DNA of 7,976 nucleotides, from contig CAMLSB010000076.1 in the NCBI GenBank assembly GCA_946482565.1, positions 1 through 7,976 of the forward strand. Reading direction: 5' to 3'. This DNA is from an uncultured Lysobacteraceae bacterium. GTDB taxonomy: Bacteria > Pseudomonadota > Gammaproteobacteria > Xanthomonadales > Xanthomonadaceae. Position numbers and translations under genes: made by a program. Below the pieces are notes generated by a model. That model made no database searches. It was not told the DNA's origin and worked only from the letters and a program-made list of their open reading frames with translations. Below are positions 1 to 6,317 of this stretch, piece after piece (position 1 is the first letter of the stretch; each line of letters begins with the position of its first letter).

Positions 1-1168
1 CGCCGCGGGTGCGCGATTGCAGGTTTTCCTCGGTGGTGTCGGCGGCAACGTCGGCAAAGGTGTCCGCGAGCGCGTCGAGGTAGCCCTGGAATGGCGTCTC
101 GATCGGCAGCGTCAGCAGGCGCACGCCGAGCGCATCGCACTGCTCGGCGGCAAGATCATTGGACAGGTCGGCGGTGTAGCGCGATGGCATCCGCACCGCG
201 GTGATGTTCTCCGCGCCCAACGCGTCCACCGCGACGGCCAGCACCAGCGCCGAATCGATGCCGCCGGACAGGCCGAGCCAGGCTTTCGCGAAGCCGTTCT
301 TGCGGCAGTAGTCGCGCGTGCCGCGCACGATCGCGCGCCACGCCAGCGCGTCGCGGCTCTCGTCGCCGTCCACGGTCCAGTGCACCGGCGAGAAGCGGCG
401 CGTCCCTGGATCGAAATCGGCGACCAGCCAGTCGTCGAGGAAGGCGGCTGCGGCCGGATGCACGACGCCGTCGCCATCGGCCAGCACCGATGCGCCGTCG
501 AACACCAGCGCGTCCTGCCCGCCGACCGCGTTGAGGTAGGCCAGCGCGACGCCGCCGGCCGCCCCGCCGCCGTTGTCCACCGTTTCCGCGACGCGCTGCG
601 CGATGAGCGCGTCGCGCTGCGCGTGCTTGTCGCGCTCGAACGGCGAGGCGTTGGGCACCAGCACGAGTTGCGCGCCCGCGGCGCAGGTGTCGGCCAGCGG
701 CTCGGGGAACCAGAGGTCCTCGCAGACCACCAGGCCCACGCGCACGCCGTCGACGTCGAACACGCAGGCTTCGCCGTCCGGGTCGACGTCGAAGTAGCGG
801 CGTTCGTCGAACACCGCGTAGTTCGGCAGCTCGCGCTTGCGATAGGTGCACTCGACCTGGCCGTCTCGCAGCACGCTGGCGGCGTTGTAGACGACCGCGC
901 CGGCCGCCTGCGGCCAGCCGACGACCGCGACGATGCCGTGGATGCCGCGCGCGAGTTCCTGCAATGCGGCTTCGCACTCGGCGAGGAACGCCGGGCGCAG
1001 CAACAGGTCTTCCGGCGGATACCCGCACAGCGCCAGCTCCGGGAACAGCACCAGGCCGGCGCCGAAGCGGTCGCGCGCCTCCGCGGCCAGGGCGGCGATG
1101 CGGCCGGCGTTGCCGGCGATGTCGCCGACCGGGAAATCGAACTGCGCCAGCGCGATGCGCAGGGTCAT
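1..1168 (-). CDS. nadE: Glutamine-dependent NAD+ synthetase, N-terminal 389 codons (3' end beyond window)
   Basis: Catalyses the last step of NAD synthesis in the cytosol: nicotinic acid adenine dinucleotide is amidated using ATP and ammonia released from glutamine. My reverse-strand translation is open from the ATG at 1168 to the window edge. Residues 1 to about 265 form a nitrilase-type glutaminase domain with the expected Glu-Lys-Cys triad: E44 in LFPELAL, K111 in RKRELPNYAVF, C149 in VVCEDLW. The synthetase domain follows, with the ATP-binding PP-loop SGGIDS at 301-306, and the visible part ends in the family motif EENLQSRTRG. Full-length relatives have about 540-550 residues, so roughly 150 are missing only because the window stops. 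The start is supported by a strong ribosome binding site, GGAAGGAG, 7 nt upstream. A glycine-rich stretch (residues 198-206) looks longer than I recall in relatives. Divergent from aroK. Identity is secure; nothing suggests a broken gene. Confidence 0.95.
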   Translation of the reverse strand, partial: MTLRIALAQFDFPVGDIAGNAGRIAALAAEARDRFGAGLVLFPELALCGYPPEDLLLRPAFLAECEAALQELARGIHGIVAVVGWPQAAGAVVYNAASVLRDGQVECTYRKRELPNYAVFDERRYFDVDPDGEACVFDVDGVRVGLVVCEDLWFPEPLADTCAAGAQLVLVPNASPFERDKHAQRDALIAQRVAETVDNGGGAAGGVALAYLNAVGGQDALVFDGASVLADGDGVVHPAAAAFLDDWLVADFDPGTRRFSPVHWTVDGDESRDALAWRAIVRGTRDYCRKNGFAKAWLGLSGGIDSALVLAVAVDALGAENITAVRMPSRYTADLSNDLAAEQCDALGVRLLTLPIETPFQGYLDALADTFADVAADTTEENLQSRTRG

Positions 1169-1175
1169 GGGGCGG

Positions 1176-1220
1176 CTCCTTCCATGGCGGAAGTCTAAGC
1201 GCTCCGCCCACCGGTGACAG
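1176..1220 (-). promoter_or_regulatory. Probable nadE promoter and ribosome binding site
   Basis: Read on the minus strand, a -35-like CTGTCA (1215-1220) is followed after exactly 17 nt by a -10-like TAGACT (1192-1197). Each hexamer matches 4 of 6 sigma-70 consensus positions. Transcription would start near 1185, giving a leader of about 17 nt that contains the Shine-Dalgarno GGAAGGAG (1176-1183) 7 nt before the ATG. This is a motif match by eye; no start site is known. Confidence 0.5.
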
Positions 1221-1258
1221 CGGGCACTGTTGCAGCCGGCATCGGCGACGGCCGGCAC

Positions 1259-1274
1259 TGGTAGCATCGCCCGC
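1259..1274 (+). promoter_or_regulatory. Extended -10 box immediately before aroK (leaderless-type start)
   Basis: TAGCAT at 1262-1267 is preceded by TG plus one base (1259-1261), the extended -10 arrangement, and is followed by only 7 nt before the aroK ATG. Transcription from this box would start at or next to the A of the ATG, so the mRNA would have little or no leader. There is no Shine-Dalgarno sequence between box and ATG, which fits. No convincing -35 hexamer is visible. Inference from position and motif. Confidence 0.5.
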
Positions 1275-1823
1275 ATGGAAGGCGCGTCGAACATCGTCCT
1301 CGTGGGGCCCATGGGCGCCGGCAAGAGCGTCGTGGGCGCGTTGCTCGCGCGGCGCCTCGGCCTGCCGTTCGTGGACCTGGACGCCCTGCTCGAAGCCGAG
1401 GCCGGCGCGCGCATTGCCGACCTGTTCCGCGACGAGGGCGAGGCCGCGTTCCGCGCCCGCGAGGCCGCGCTGATCGCCCGCTGCCTCGCCGCCGACGGCC
1501 AGGTCATCGCCACGGGCGGCGGCGCCGTCCTCGCGGCGGGCAATCGCCGCCCGTTGCGCGAACGCGGCCTCGTAGCCTGGCTGCAGGCGGATCCCGGCAC
1601 CCAGCTGCGGCGCCTGGAAGGCTGCCGCGATCGTCCCCTGCTCGAAGGCGCGGATCGACGCACGCGACTGGATGCGCTTGCCGCCGAACGCGACCCGCTC
1701 TACCGCGAAGTCGCGGACATCACCATCGATACGCGCGAGCTCGATGCCGATGCGGTGGCGAAGGCCCTGGTGGCGCAAGCCGGGGGGCGCTGGCAGGTTC
1801 CGGCCGGGGCGTCCGCGACATGA
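1275..1823 (+). CDS. aroK: Shikimate kinase
   Basis: Phosphorylates shikimate at the 3-hydroxyl with ATP, the fifth step of the shikimate pathway to chorismate; cytosolic. The 182-residue protein has the family's usual length. Visible motifs: Walker A loop GPMGAGKS (residues 11-18), the shikimate-binding segment [11 protein letters not shown] with the DxD-type aspartates, a FRAREAALI segment carrying the substrate-binding arginine, the glycine-rich Walker B-like ATGGGAVL, and the lid RDRPLLEG. I chose the ATG at 1275 because the protein then starts a few residues before the nucleotide-binding strand, as in relatives. A TTG at 1230 in the same frame would add 15 residues but has no ribosome binding site. 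The stop overlaps the aroB start as ATGA, so the two genes should be translationally coupled. The aroK-aroB pairing is common in proteobacteria. Identity is secure; I cannot distinguish aroK from aroL type beyond gene context. Confidence 0.96.
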   Translation: MEGASNIVLVGPMGAGKSVVGALLARRLGLPFVDLDALLEAEAGARIADLFRDEGEAAFRAREAALIARCLAADGQVIATGGGAVLAAGNRRPLRERGLVAWLQADPGTQLRRLEGCRDRPLLEGADRRTRLDALAAERDPLYREVADITIDTRELDADAVAKALVAQAGGRWQVPAGASAT

Positions 1824-2917
1824 GCACCGGCCATCGCATCGATGTCGGCGGAGAACGCCCGTACCCGATCCATGTCGGCCCGGGCCTGCTCGACGACGGC
1901 GCCGCGCTCGCCGCGCACGTGCGCGGCCGCCACGTGCTGCTGGTCAGCGATGGCAACGTCGCGCCGCTGTACGCCGCGCGCGTGGTCGCGGCGCTCGCGG
2001 CGCATTCGCGCGCGCAAGCGCTGGTGTCCGTCATCGCCCCCGGCGAAGCGGCGAAATCGCTTCAGGGTTTCTCGGAACTAGTGCGCGAACTCGCGGATTT
2101 CGGCGCGACCCGCGACGCCTGCGTGTTCGCGCTCGGCGGCGGCGTGGTCGGCGACCTCGCCGGATTCGCCGCGGCGTCCTGGATGCGCGGCATCGACGTG
2201 GTGCAATTGCCGACGACGCTGCTGGCGATGGTCGATTCCTCGGTCGGCGGCAAGACCGCGGTCGACCTGCCGCAGGGCAAGAACCTCGTCGGCGCCTTCC
2301 ATCCGCCGCGCGCGGTGTTTGCCGACACCGCGACGCTGCGCACGCTGCCCGACCGCGAGCTGCGCGCCGGCCTCGCCGAAACCGCGAAGTACGGCGCGAT
2401 CGTCGACGCGCCCTTCCTCGCCTGGCTGGACGCGAACGCGGCCGCGCTGCTCGCGCGCGACGACGCCGCGCTCGCCGAAGCGATCGAACGCAGCTGCGCG
2501 CACAAGGCCGCGATCGTCGCGCGCGATCCGTTCGAGCACGGCGAGCGCGCGCTGCTCAACTTCGGCCACACCTTCGCGCACGCGATCGAAGCCGAACAGG
2601 GTTACGCCGGCAATGCCGGCGGCCTGAACCACGGCGAGGCGGTCGCGGTGGGCATGGTGCTGGCGGCGCGGCTGTCGGCATCGCTCGGGCTGTCGGCGGC
2701 CGTGGATGCCGACGCGCTCGCGGGCACGCTGCAGCGGCTCGGGCTCGCCACGGCCCTGCCCCCCGGCCTGGATCCCGCAGCGCTGCTCGCGCGCATGCGC
2801 CTCGACAAGAAGGCGGCCGCATCGGGCCTGCGTTTCGTGCTCTGGGAAGGGCCCGGCCGCGCCCGCGTGGTCGGCGACGTACCCGAATCCGCCGTGCTGG
2901 AGGCGTTGGCTCAGTAG
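1820..2917 (+). CDS. aroB: 3-dehydroquinate synthase
   Basis: Converts DAHP to 3-dehydroquinate, the second step of the shikimate pathway, using NAD+ and a divalent metal; cytosolic. The 365-residue length is normal. The NAD-binding glycine loop [11 protein letters not shown] is at residues 106-116, followed by the signature [19 protein letters not shown] (131-149). The three expected metal ligands are present: E187 in LAETAKYG, H250 in [10 protein letters not shown] and H271 in [10 protein letters not shown], matching E184, H247 and H264 of the E. coli enzyme in order and context. The start ATG overlaps the aroK stop by 4 bp. The stop codon TAG (2915-2917) is formed by the first bases of a GTAG repeat, so the C-terminus VLEALAQ ends exactly where the repeat begins. 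The frame is intact. Confidence 0.97.
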   Translation: MSTGHRIDVGGERPYPIHVGPGLLDDGAALAAHVRGRHVLLVSDGNVAPLYAARVVAALAAHSRAQALVSVIAPGEAAKSLQGFSELVRELADFGATRDACVFALGGGVVGDLAGFAAASWMRGIDVVQLPTTLLAMVDSSVGGKTAVDLPQGKNLVGAFHPPRAVFADTATLRTLPDRELRAGLAETAKYGAIVDAPFLAWLDANAAALLARDDAALAEAIERSCAHKAAIVARDPFEHGERALLNFGHTFAHAIEAEQGYAGNAGGLNHGEAVAVGMVLAARLSASLGLSAAVDADALAGTLQRLGLATALPPGLDPAALLARMRLDKKAAASGLRFVLWEGPGRARVVGDVPESAVLEALAQ

Positions 2918-2971
2918 AGCCGAGCCTGCCGGCTCCGCCATCCATGCCGGCCGAGCATGGCTCGGCCCTAC
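2914..2971. repeat. GTAG-type REP pair: two inverted palindromic units in a 58-bp element
   Basis: The element begins with GTAG (2914-2917) and ends with its complement CTAC (2968-2971). The outer 13 bases at each end (2914-2926 and 2959-2971) are inverted repeats matching at 12 of 13 positions. The left unit holds a stem of GAGCCG (2917-2922) with CGGCTC (2930-2935). The right unit holds a perfect 8-bp stem, GGCCGAGC (2949-2956) with GCTCGGCC (2960-2967), around a 3-nt loop. Stem-loops headed by GTAG are a known class of extragenic palindromes in Stenotrophomonas and relatives, thought to be mobilised by REP-associated tyrosine transposases (RAYT); no such transposase is in this window. The element fills nearly all of the gap between aroB and the WGR gene. 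It may also stop or stabilise transcripts, though no U-tract follows. The left GTAG supplies the aroB stop codon. Confidence 0.8.
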
Positions 2972-2980
2972 AATATCGCC
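2969..2980 (+). promoter_or_regulatory. -10 box directly before the WGR gene, overlapping the GTAG repeat
   Basis: TACAAT at 2969-2974 matches the sigma-70 -10 consensus at 5 of 6 positions and lies exactly 6 nt before the ATG at 2981, the geometry of a leaderless transcript. Its first three bases are part of the CTAC terminus of the GTAG repeat pair. No good -35 is visible, because the upstream DNA is the repeat itself. No Shine-Dalgarno sequence lies between box and ATG. Confidence 0.45.
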
Positions 2981-3235
2981 ATGCGCCTCCTGCTCCAACA
3001 ACGCCCCGACGGCCGCGAAGCCCCGCGCTACGTCCAGCTCATGCTCGAGCGCGACCTGCTCGGCGGCTGGACGCTCGTGCGCGAATCCGGCCAGGCCGGC
3101 GGCCGCAGCAGCGTCCGCCGCGACCAGTACCTCGACCAGGCGCAGGCGCTGGCCGCGTTCGAGCACGCGCGCGACCTGCAATTGAAGAAAGGCTTCCAGC
3201 TGATGTTCGCGCAAGGCGCGGACGCCCCGAAATGA
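2981..3235 (+). CDS. Small WGR-domain protein, function unknown
   Basis: An 84-residue protein consisting almost entirely of one WGR-like domain, a small fold best known as a nucleic-acid-binding module in PARPs and some bacterial proteins. The pattern is visible as [20 protein letters not shown] (residues 16-35), then [12 protein letters not shown], then a helical part ending in KKGFQLMF. The name-giving Trp-Gly-Arg triplet is degenerate here: S36-G37-Q38. W30 and the following basic residues are kept. I chose the ATG at 2981 over an in-frame ATG at 2957 because the latter lies in the loop of the GTAG repeat hairpin, while 2981 sits 6 nt after a -10 box. The stop overlaps the hemE start as ATGA, so its translation should be coupled to hemE. 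A role in DNA or RNA binding is inferred from the fold only; no role in heme synthesis is known to me. Confidence 0.8.
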   Translation: MRLLLQQRPDGREAPRYVQLMLERDLLGGWTLVRESGQAGGRSSVRRDQYLDQAQALAAFEHARDLQLKKGFQLMFAQGADAPK

Positions 3236-4329
3236 CGGAGATCGAAGTGCCCCATGTGACCCCCGGGAACGACCGCTTCCTGCGCGCGCTCCGCCGAGAG
3301 CCCGTCGACTGCACGCCCGTGTGGCTGATGCGCCAGGCCGGCCGCTACCTGCCCGAGTACCGCGCGACGCGCGCGCAGGCCGGCAGCTTCCTGGCGATGG
3401 CGAAGAACCCGGACCTCGCCTGCGAAGTCACGCTGCAGCCGCTGCGCCGCTTCGACCTCGACGCCGCGATCCTGTTCTCCGACATCCTGACCGTGCCCGA
3501 CGCGATGGGCCTGGGCCTGCACTTCGTCGAAGGCGAGGGCCCGAAGTTCGAGCGCCCGGTGCGCGACGCCGCAGCGATCGCGAAGCTCGGCGTCCCGGAC
3601 ATGGAAACCGAACTGCGTTACGTGATGGACGCAGTACGCACCATCCGCCGCGAGCTGCAGGATCGCGTGCCGCTGATCGGCTTCTCCGGCAGCCCGTGGA
3701 CGCTCGCCTGCTACATGGTCGAGGGCGGCGGCAGCGACAACTACGCGCGCATCAAGGCGCTGGCGCTGAACGACCCGAAGGCGCTGCACGCGCTGCTCTC
3801 CGTCAACACCGACGCCGTGATCGCATACCTCTCGGCGCAGCGCGCGGCCGGCGCCCAGGCGTTGCAGGTGTTCGATACCTGGGGCGGCGTGCTGTCGCCG
3901 GCGATGTACCGCGAATTCTCGCTGCCCTACCTCACCCGCATCGCGCGCGAACTGGCGCGCGGCGAAGGTGCGGAGCGCACGCCGCTGATCCTGTTCGGCA
4001 AGGGCAATGCGCCTTACCTGGAGGATCTCGCGGCCAGCGGCTGCGAAGGCGTCGGCGTGGACTGGACCGTGACGCTGGAAGACGCCGCGCGACGCACCGG
4101 CGGCAAGGTCGCGCTGCAGGGCAACCTCGACCCGGCGACGCTGTACGGCTCTCCCGACGCGATCCGCGCGCAGGCGGGCCTCGCGCTCGACAGCTACGCC
4201 GCGGGCAACGGAGGTTCGCGCGAGGGCCACGTCTTCAACCTCGGCCACGGCATGTCGCCCGACATGTCGCCGGAGCACGTCGGCGTGCTCGTCGACGCCG
4301 TCCACGCGCTGTCCGCCCGCGGCACCTGA
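3232..4329 (+). CDS. hemE: Uroporphyrinogen decarboxylase
   Basis: Removes four carboxyl groups from uroporphyrinogen III to give coproporphyrinogen III in heme synthesis; cytosolic and cofactor-free. The 365-residue product is near the family length of about 355, with roughly 10 extra residues at the N-terminus. Hallmarks: [14 protein letters not shown] (31-44) with the substrate-binding arginines, [12 protein letters not shown] with catalytic Asp84, [18 protein letters not shown] (150-167) with Tyr161, [10 protein letters not shown] (212-221), and NLGHG with His339, equivalent to the conserved residues of the human enzyme. The ATG at 3232 overlaps the stop of the WGR gene by 4 bp. No other in-frame start with a ribosome binding site fits better, so the short extension [12 protein letters not shown] is probably real. 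The same frame happens to be open far upstream across aroB; that part is not coding. Identity is secure. Confidence 0.97.
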   Translation: MTEIEVPHVTPGNDRFLRALRREPVDCTPVWLMRQAGRYLPEYRATRAQAGSFLAMAKNPDLACEVTLQPLRRFDLDAAILFSDILTVPDAMGLGLHFVEGEGPKFERPVRDAAAIAKLGVPDMETELRYVMDAVRTIRRELQDRVPLIGFSGSPWTLACYMVEGGGSDNYARIKALALNDPKALHALLSVNTDAVIAYLSAQRAAGAQALQVFDTWGGVLSPAMYREFSLPYLTRIARELARGEGAERTPLILFGKGNAPYLEDLAASGCEGVGVDWTVTLEDAARRTGGKVALQGNLDPATLYGSPDAIRAQAGLALDSYAAGNGGSREGHVFNLGHGMSPDMSPEHVGVLVDAVHALSARGT

Positions 4330-4350
4330 TCGGAAGCGCGGTGGCCCGCA

Positions 4351-4373
4351 GCGCAGCGGCTGCGCCGCAGCGC
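4351..4373 (+). repeat. GC-rich hairpin downstream of hemE
   Basis: Arms GCGCAGCGGC (4351-4360) and GCCGCAGCGC (4364-4373) are complementary at 9 of 10 positions (one A-A mismatch) around a 3-nt loop, starting 21 bp after the hemE stop. The stem is strong, but no T-run follows, so it is not a canonical intrinsic terminator. It could stabilise the 3' end of the hemE mRNA or impede read-through into the next gene. Confidence 0.5.
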
Positions 4374-4381
4374 CCGCGACC

Positions 4382-4418
4382 TGATAGCCTCCCCGGCACC
4401 AATCGGGGAGAGCCGGCC
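4382..4418 (+). promoter_or_regulatory. Extended -10, inverted repeat and Shine-Dalgarno before the peptidase gene
   Basis: An extended -10 of the form TG-n-TAGCCT spans 4382-4390, similar to the TG-n-TAGCAT before aroK. A perfect 7-bp inverted repeat follows: CTCCCCG (4389-4395) and CGGGGAG (4404-4410), separated by 8 nt. The right arm contains the ribosome binding site GGGGAG (4405-4410), 8 nt before the ATG at 4419. If transcription starts near 4397, as the -10 predicts, the left arm is not transcribed and the repeat could act only as DNA, for example as an operator. In transcripts reading through from hemE it could fold and hide the ribosome binding site. Confidence 0.45.
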
Positions 4419-5486
4419 ATGCGCAACGTCCTGACGTCCTGCCTTCTGGTGCTGGGCCTGCTGTCCATGGGCGCAGTCGCAGCGGCTCCCGCCGCACCCG
4501 CGCAATCGAAGACCGCCAGCCCATCCGCGGCTTATTTCGACGATGCAGGCCGGGACGACGTGCTGTCCGGCGGCGTCCGCATGATCCCCATCCACACGCC
4601 ATCCGGCGATTTCCGCGTCTGGACCAAGCGCGTCGGCAACAACCCGAAGCTCAAGGTCCTGCTGCTGCACGGCGGCCCCGGCGCGACGCACGAGTACTTC
4701 GAGGCCTTCGACAGCTGGTTCCCCGGCGCGGGCATCGAGTACTACTACTACGACCAGCTCGGCTCCGCGTACAGCGACCAGCCGAAGGACATGGCGCCGC
4801 TGCTCTCGATCGATCGCTACGTCGACGAAGTGGAACAGGTGCGGCAGGCGCTGCACCTGGACAAGGACGATTTCTGCCTGCTCGGTCATTCCTGGGGCGG
4901 CGTCCTCGCGATCGAGTACGCGCTCAAGTACCAGCAGCACCTCAAGTGCCTCGTCGTCTCGAACATGATGTCGAGCATCCCCGAGTACAACCGCTATGCG
5001 CACGAGACCCTGATGCCGGCGATGGACCAGGCGGCGCTCAAGGAGATCCTCGCGCTCGAGGCGGCGAAGCGCTACGACGACCCGCGCTACGAGGAACTGC
5101 TGCAGCCGTTCTACGAGGAACACATCCTGCACATGCCGTCGGCGCAGTGGCCGGAGCCCGTGCTGCGTTCGTTCGCGCACCTCAACAAGGCGGTGTACGT
5201 GCCGATGCAGGGCCCGAGCGAAATGGGCGCCAGCGGCATCCTCGCCGACTGGGACCGCACCGCCGACCTGCATCGCATCACCGTGCCGACGCTGGTGATC
5301 GGCGCCGGCCACGACACGATGGAGCCGGCGTTCATGGAGAAGATGTCGAAGCTCTTCCCCGACGGCCGTTACCTGTTCTGCCCCGACGGCGGCCACATGG
5401 CGATGTACGACGACCAGGCGACGTACATGCGCGGCCTCATCGCATTCCTGCAAGGCGTCGAGCGCGAGGGGCCGCCCGCACGCTGA
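4419..5486 (+). CDS. Proline iminopeptidase-family alpha/beta hydrolase with export signal
   Basis: A 355-residue serine peptidase of the proline-specific S33 type, which removes N-terminal proline from peptides. The oxyanion-hole motif HGGPG is at 84-88. The nucleophile elbow GHSWGG (156-161) carries Ser158; Asp299 (GAGHDT) and His326 (GGHMAMYDD) complete the triad. A cap region lies between about residues 185 and 280. The N-terminus (MRNVLTSCLLVLGLLSMGAV, then an Ala-Pro-rich stretch) looks like a Sec signal peptide with cleavage likely after an AxA at about residues 21-25, so the mature enzyme is probably periplasmic or secreted. Cys8 is not in a lipobox. The start is supported by GGGGAG 8 nt upstream. 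It follows hemE by 89 bp with its own probable promoter and converges on the histidine kinase. The substrate could be other than N-terminal proline, since S33 hydrolases vary; the family call is firm, the exact specificity is not. Confidence 0.88.
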   Translation: MRNVLTSCLLVLGLLSMGAVAAAPAAPAQSKTASPSAAYFDDAGRDDVLSGGVRMIPIHTPSGDFRVWTKRVGNNPKLKVLLLHGGPGATHEYFEAFDSWFPGAGIEYYYYDQLGSAYSDQPKDMAPLLSIDRYVDEVEQVRQALHLDKDDFCLLGHSWGGVLAIEYALKYQQHLKCLVVSNMMSSIPEYNRYAHETLMPAMDQAALKEILALEAAKRYDDPRYEELLQPFYEEHILHMPSAQWPEPVLRSFAHLNKAVYVPMQGPSEMGASGILADWDRTADLHRITVPTLVIGAGHDTMEPAFMEKMSKLFPDGRYLFCPDGGHMAMYDDQATYMRGLIAFLQGVEREGPPAR

Positions 5487-5507
5487 CCGTCGGCGCTAAC
5501 CGTCGGC
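5482..5507. repeat. 13-bp tandem duplication spanning two convergent stop codons
   Basis: Two adjacent 13-bp units, 5482-5494 and 5495-5507, read GCTGACCGTCGGC and GCTAACCGTCGGC and differ at one base. The first contains the TGA stop of the plus-strand peptidase; the second contains, on the minus strand, the TAG stop of the histidine kinase. The intergenic gap is only 9 bp, with no terminator visible. Confidence 0.7.
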
Positions 5508-6197
5508 GCCGGCCGCCGGGAGCGGTAATTCCACGACGAATCGCGCGCCGGCCCCAGGCATGCTGTCGACGGCGATGCTGCCTCCCATCGCCAGCACCAG
5601 TTCGCGGCTGATCGCCAACCCGAGCCCGCTGCCGCCGCCGTGCCGCACGCCCGCGGCGGCCTGGCCGAACCGGCGGAACAGCAATGCGCGCTGCGCCGCA
5701 TCGAGGCCGGGGCCGGTGTCGTGGACGACGAGGCGCAACCCGCATCCACCCGCGCCCGGCGAGGCGTCGACGCCGACCTCGCCACGCAGCGTGAACTTGA
5801 TTGCGTTGCCCACCAGGTTGGACAGCACCTGGCGCACGCGCATCGCGTCGCCGATCAGCAGGCGCGGTAACCCCGGCGCGACGGTGGCGCGGAACGCGAG
5901 TCCGCGAACGCGCGCCGGCGGGGCGTGCAGCGCGGCGACGCCGCCAAGGAGTTCGCGCATGTCGAAAGGCCGCGGGTCCAGCCGAAGCCCCACCTCGCCG
6001 ATCCGCGCCAGGTCCAGCACGTCGTCCACCAGGCGCAGCAGGTGCTCGCCCGCCTGCCGGATCGCCTCGACCTGCGAACGTTGCTGCGGCTGCAGCGGGC
6101 CGTCGAGCAGCAGTTCGCTCATGCCCAGCACGCCGGTCATCGGCGTTCGCACCTCGTGTCCGAGGTCGGCCAGGAGCTTCCATGCGATCCGGGGCAT
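5496..6197 (-). CDS. Sensorless orphan histidine kinase (HisKA + HATPase_c only)
   Basis: A 233-residue protein made only of the two-component kinase core. The H-box LADLGHEVRTPM starts at residue 9, with phospho-acceptor His14; the dimerisation helices run to about residue 70. The ATPase domain shows the N-box NLVGNAIKFT (127-136), G1 box DTGPGL (160-165), F-box LFRRFGQ (173-179) and G2 box GGGSGLGLAI (187-196). All motifs are intact, so catalysis is plausible. No membrane segment, PAS, HAMP or receiver domain is present. An in-frame TAG lies three codons upstream of a TTG at 6233, so the gene cannot extend further. The ATG at 6197 has GAGGA 7 nt upstream and is preferred over that TTG. The style resembles the core of hybrid kinases. 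There is no response regulator nearby. It is either a soluble kinase that uses a partner for sensing or the remnant of a larger kinase. Confidence 0.85.
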   Translation of the reverse strand: MPRIAWKLLADLGHEVRTPMTGVLGMSELLLDGPLQPQQRSQVEAIRQAGEHLLRLVDDVLDLARIGEVGLRLDPRPFDMRELLGGVAALHAPPARVRGLAFRATVAPGLPRLLIGDAMRVRQVLSNLVGNAIKFTLRGEVGVDASPGAGGCGLRLVVHDTGPGLDAAQRALLFRRFGQAAAGVRHGGGSGLGLAISRELVLAMGGSIAVDSMPGAGARFVVELPLPAAGADG

Positions 6198-6305
6198 GCG
6201 CCGATCCTCGCGATGCAGGCCGGCGCAGGGCAAGCGGTGCTACTGGAATTCGCCGGAAGCGCTGGCGGAACACGGCGTTTCGCGCATCGCAGCGGCGGCT
6301 GCGCC

Positions 6306-6317
6306 TAGAATCGGTGC
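6306..6317 (+). promoter_or_regulatory. -10 box directly before the first yceI-family gene
   Basis: TAGAAT at 6306-6311 matches the -10 consensus at 5 of 6 positions and is followed by exactly 6 nt before the ATG at 6318, so the transcript would be leaderless. No ribosome binding site is present. A -35 is not convincing. The rest of the 120-bp divergent region toward the kinase (6198-6305) holds the kinase's ribosome binding site and no clear second promoter. Confidence 0.5.

Noticed and set aside
17..1198. A 393-codon plus-strand open frame opposite nadE
   Set aside because: Antisense shadow of nadE: arginine-, alanine- and valine-rich with no recognisable domain, whereas the minus-strand frame shows all NadE catalytic motifs.
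1235..1256. GCCGGC repeated with a 10-nt spacer in the nadE-aroK gap, a possible operator or hairpin
   Set aside because: GCCGGC is self-complementary and frequent in DNA of this composition; no extension of the pairing beyond 6 bp, so chance is likely.
156..1778. A 540-codon minus-strand open frame across nadE and aroK
   Set aside because: It is out of frame with the real nadE, runs antisense to aroK, is Arg/Ala/Gly-rich low-complexity sequence, and shows no family motif. It is a product of high GC content.
2957..2980. Upstream in-frame ATG at 2957 as the start of the WGR protein
   Set aside because: That ATG is the 3-nt loop of the GTAG repeat hairpin and has no ribosome binding site; the ATG at 2981 has a -10 box in the leaderless position.
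1672..3231. The hemE frame is open about 1560 bp upstream, which could suggest a giant fusion
   Set aside because: The upstream part overlaps aroB in another frame and is arginine-rich nonsense; HemE similarity begins just after the ATG at 3232.
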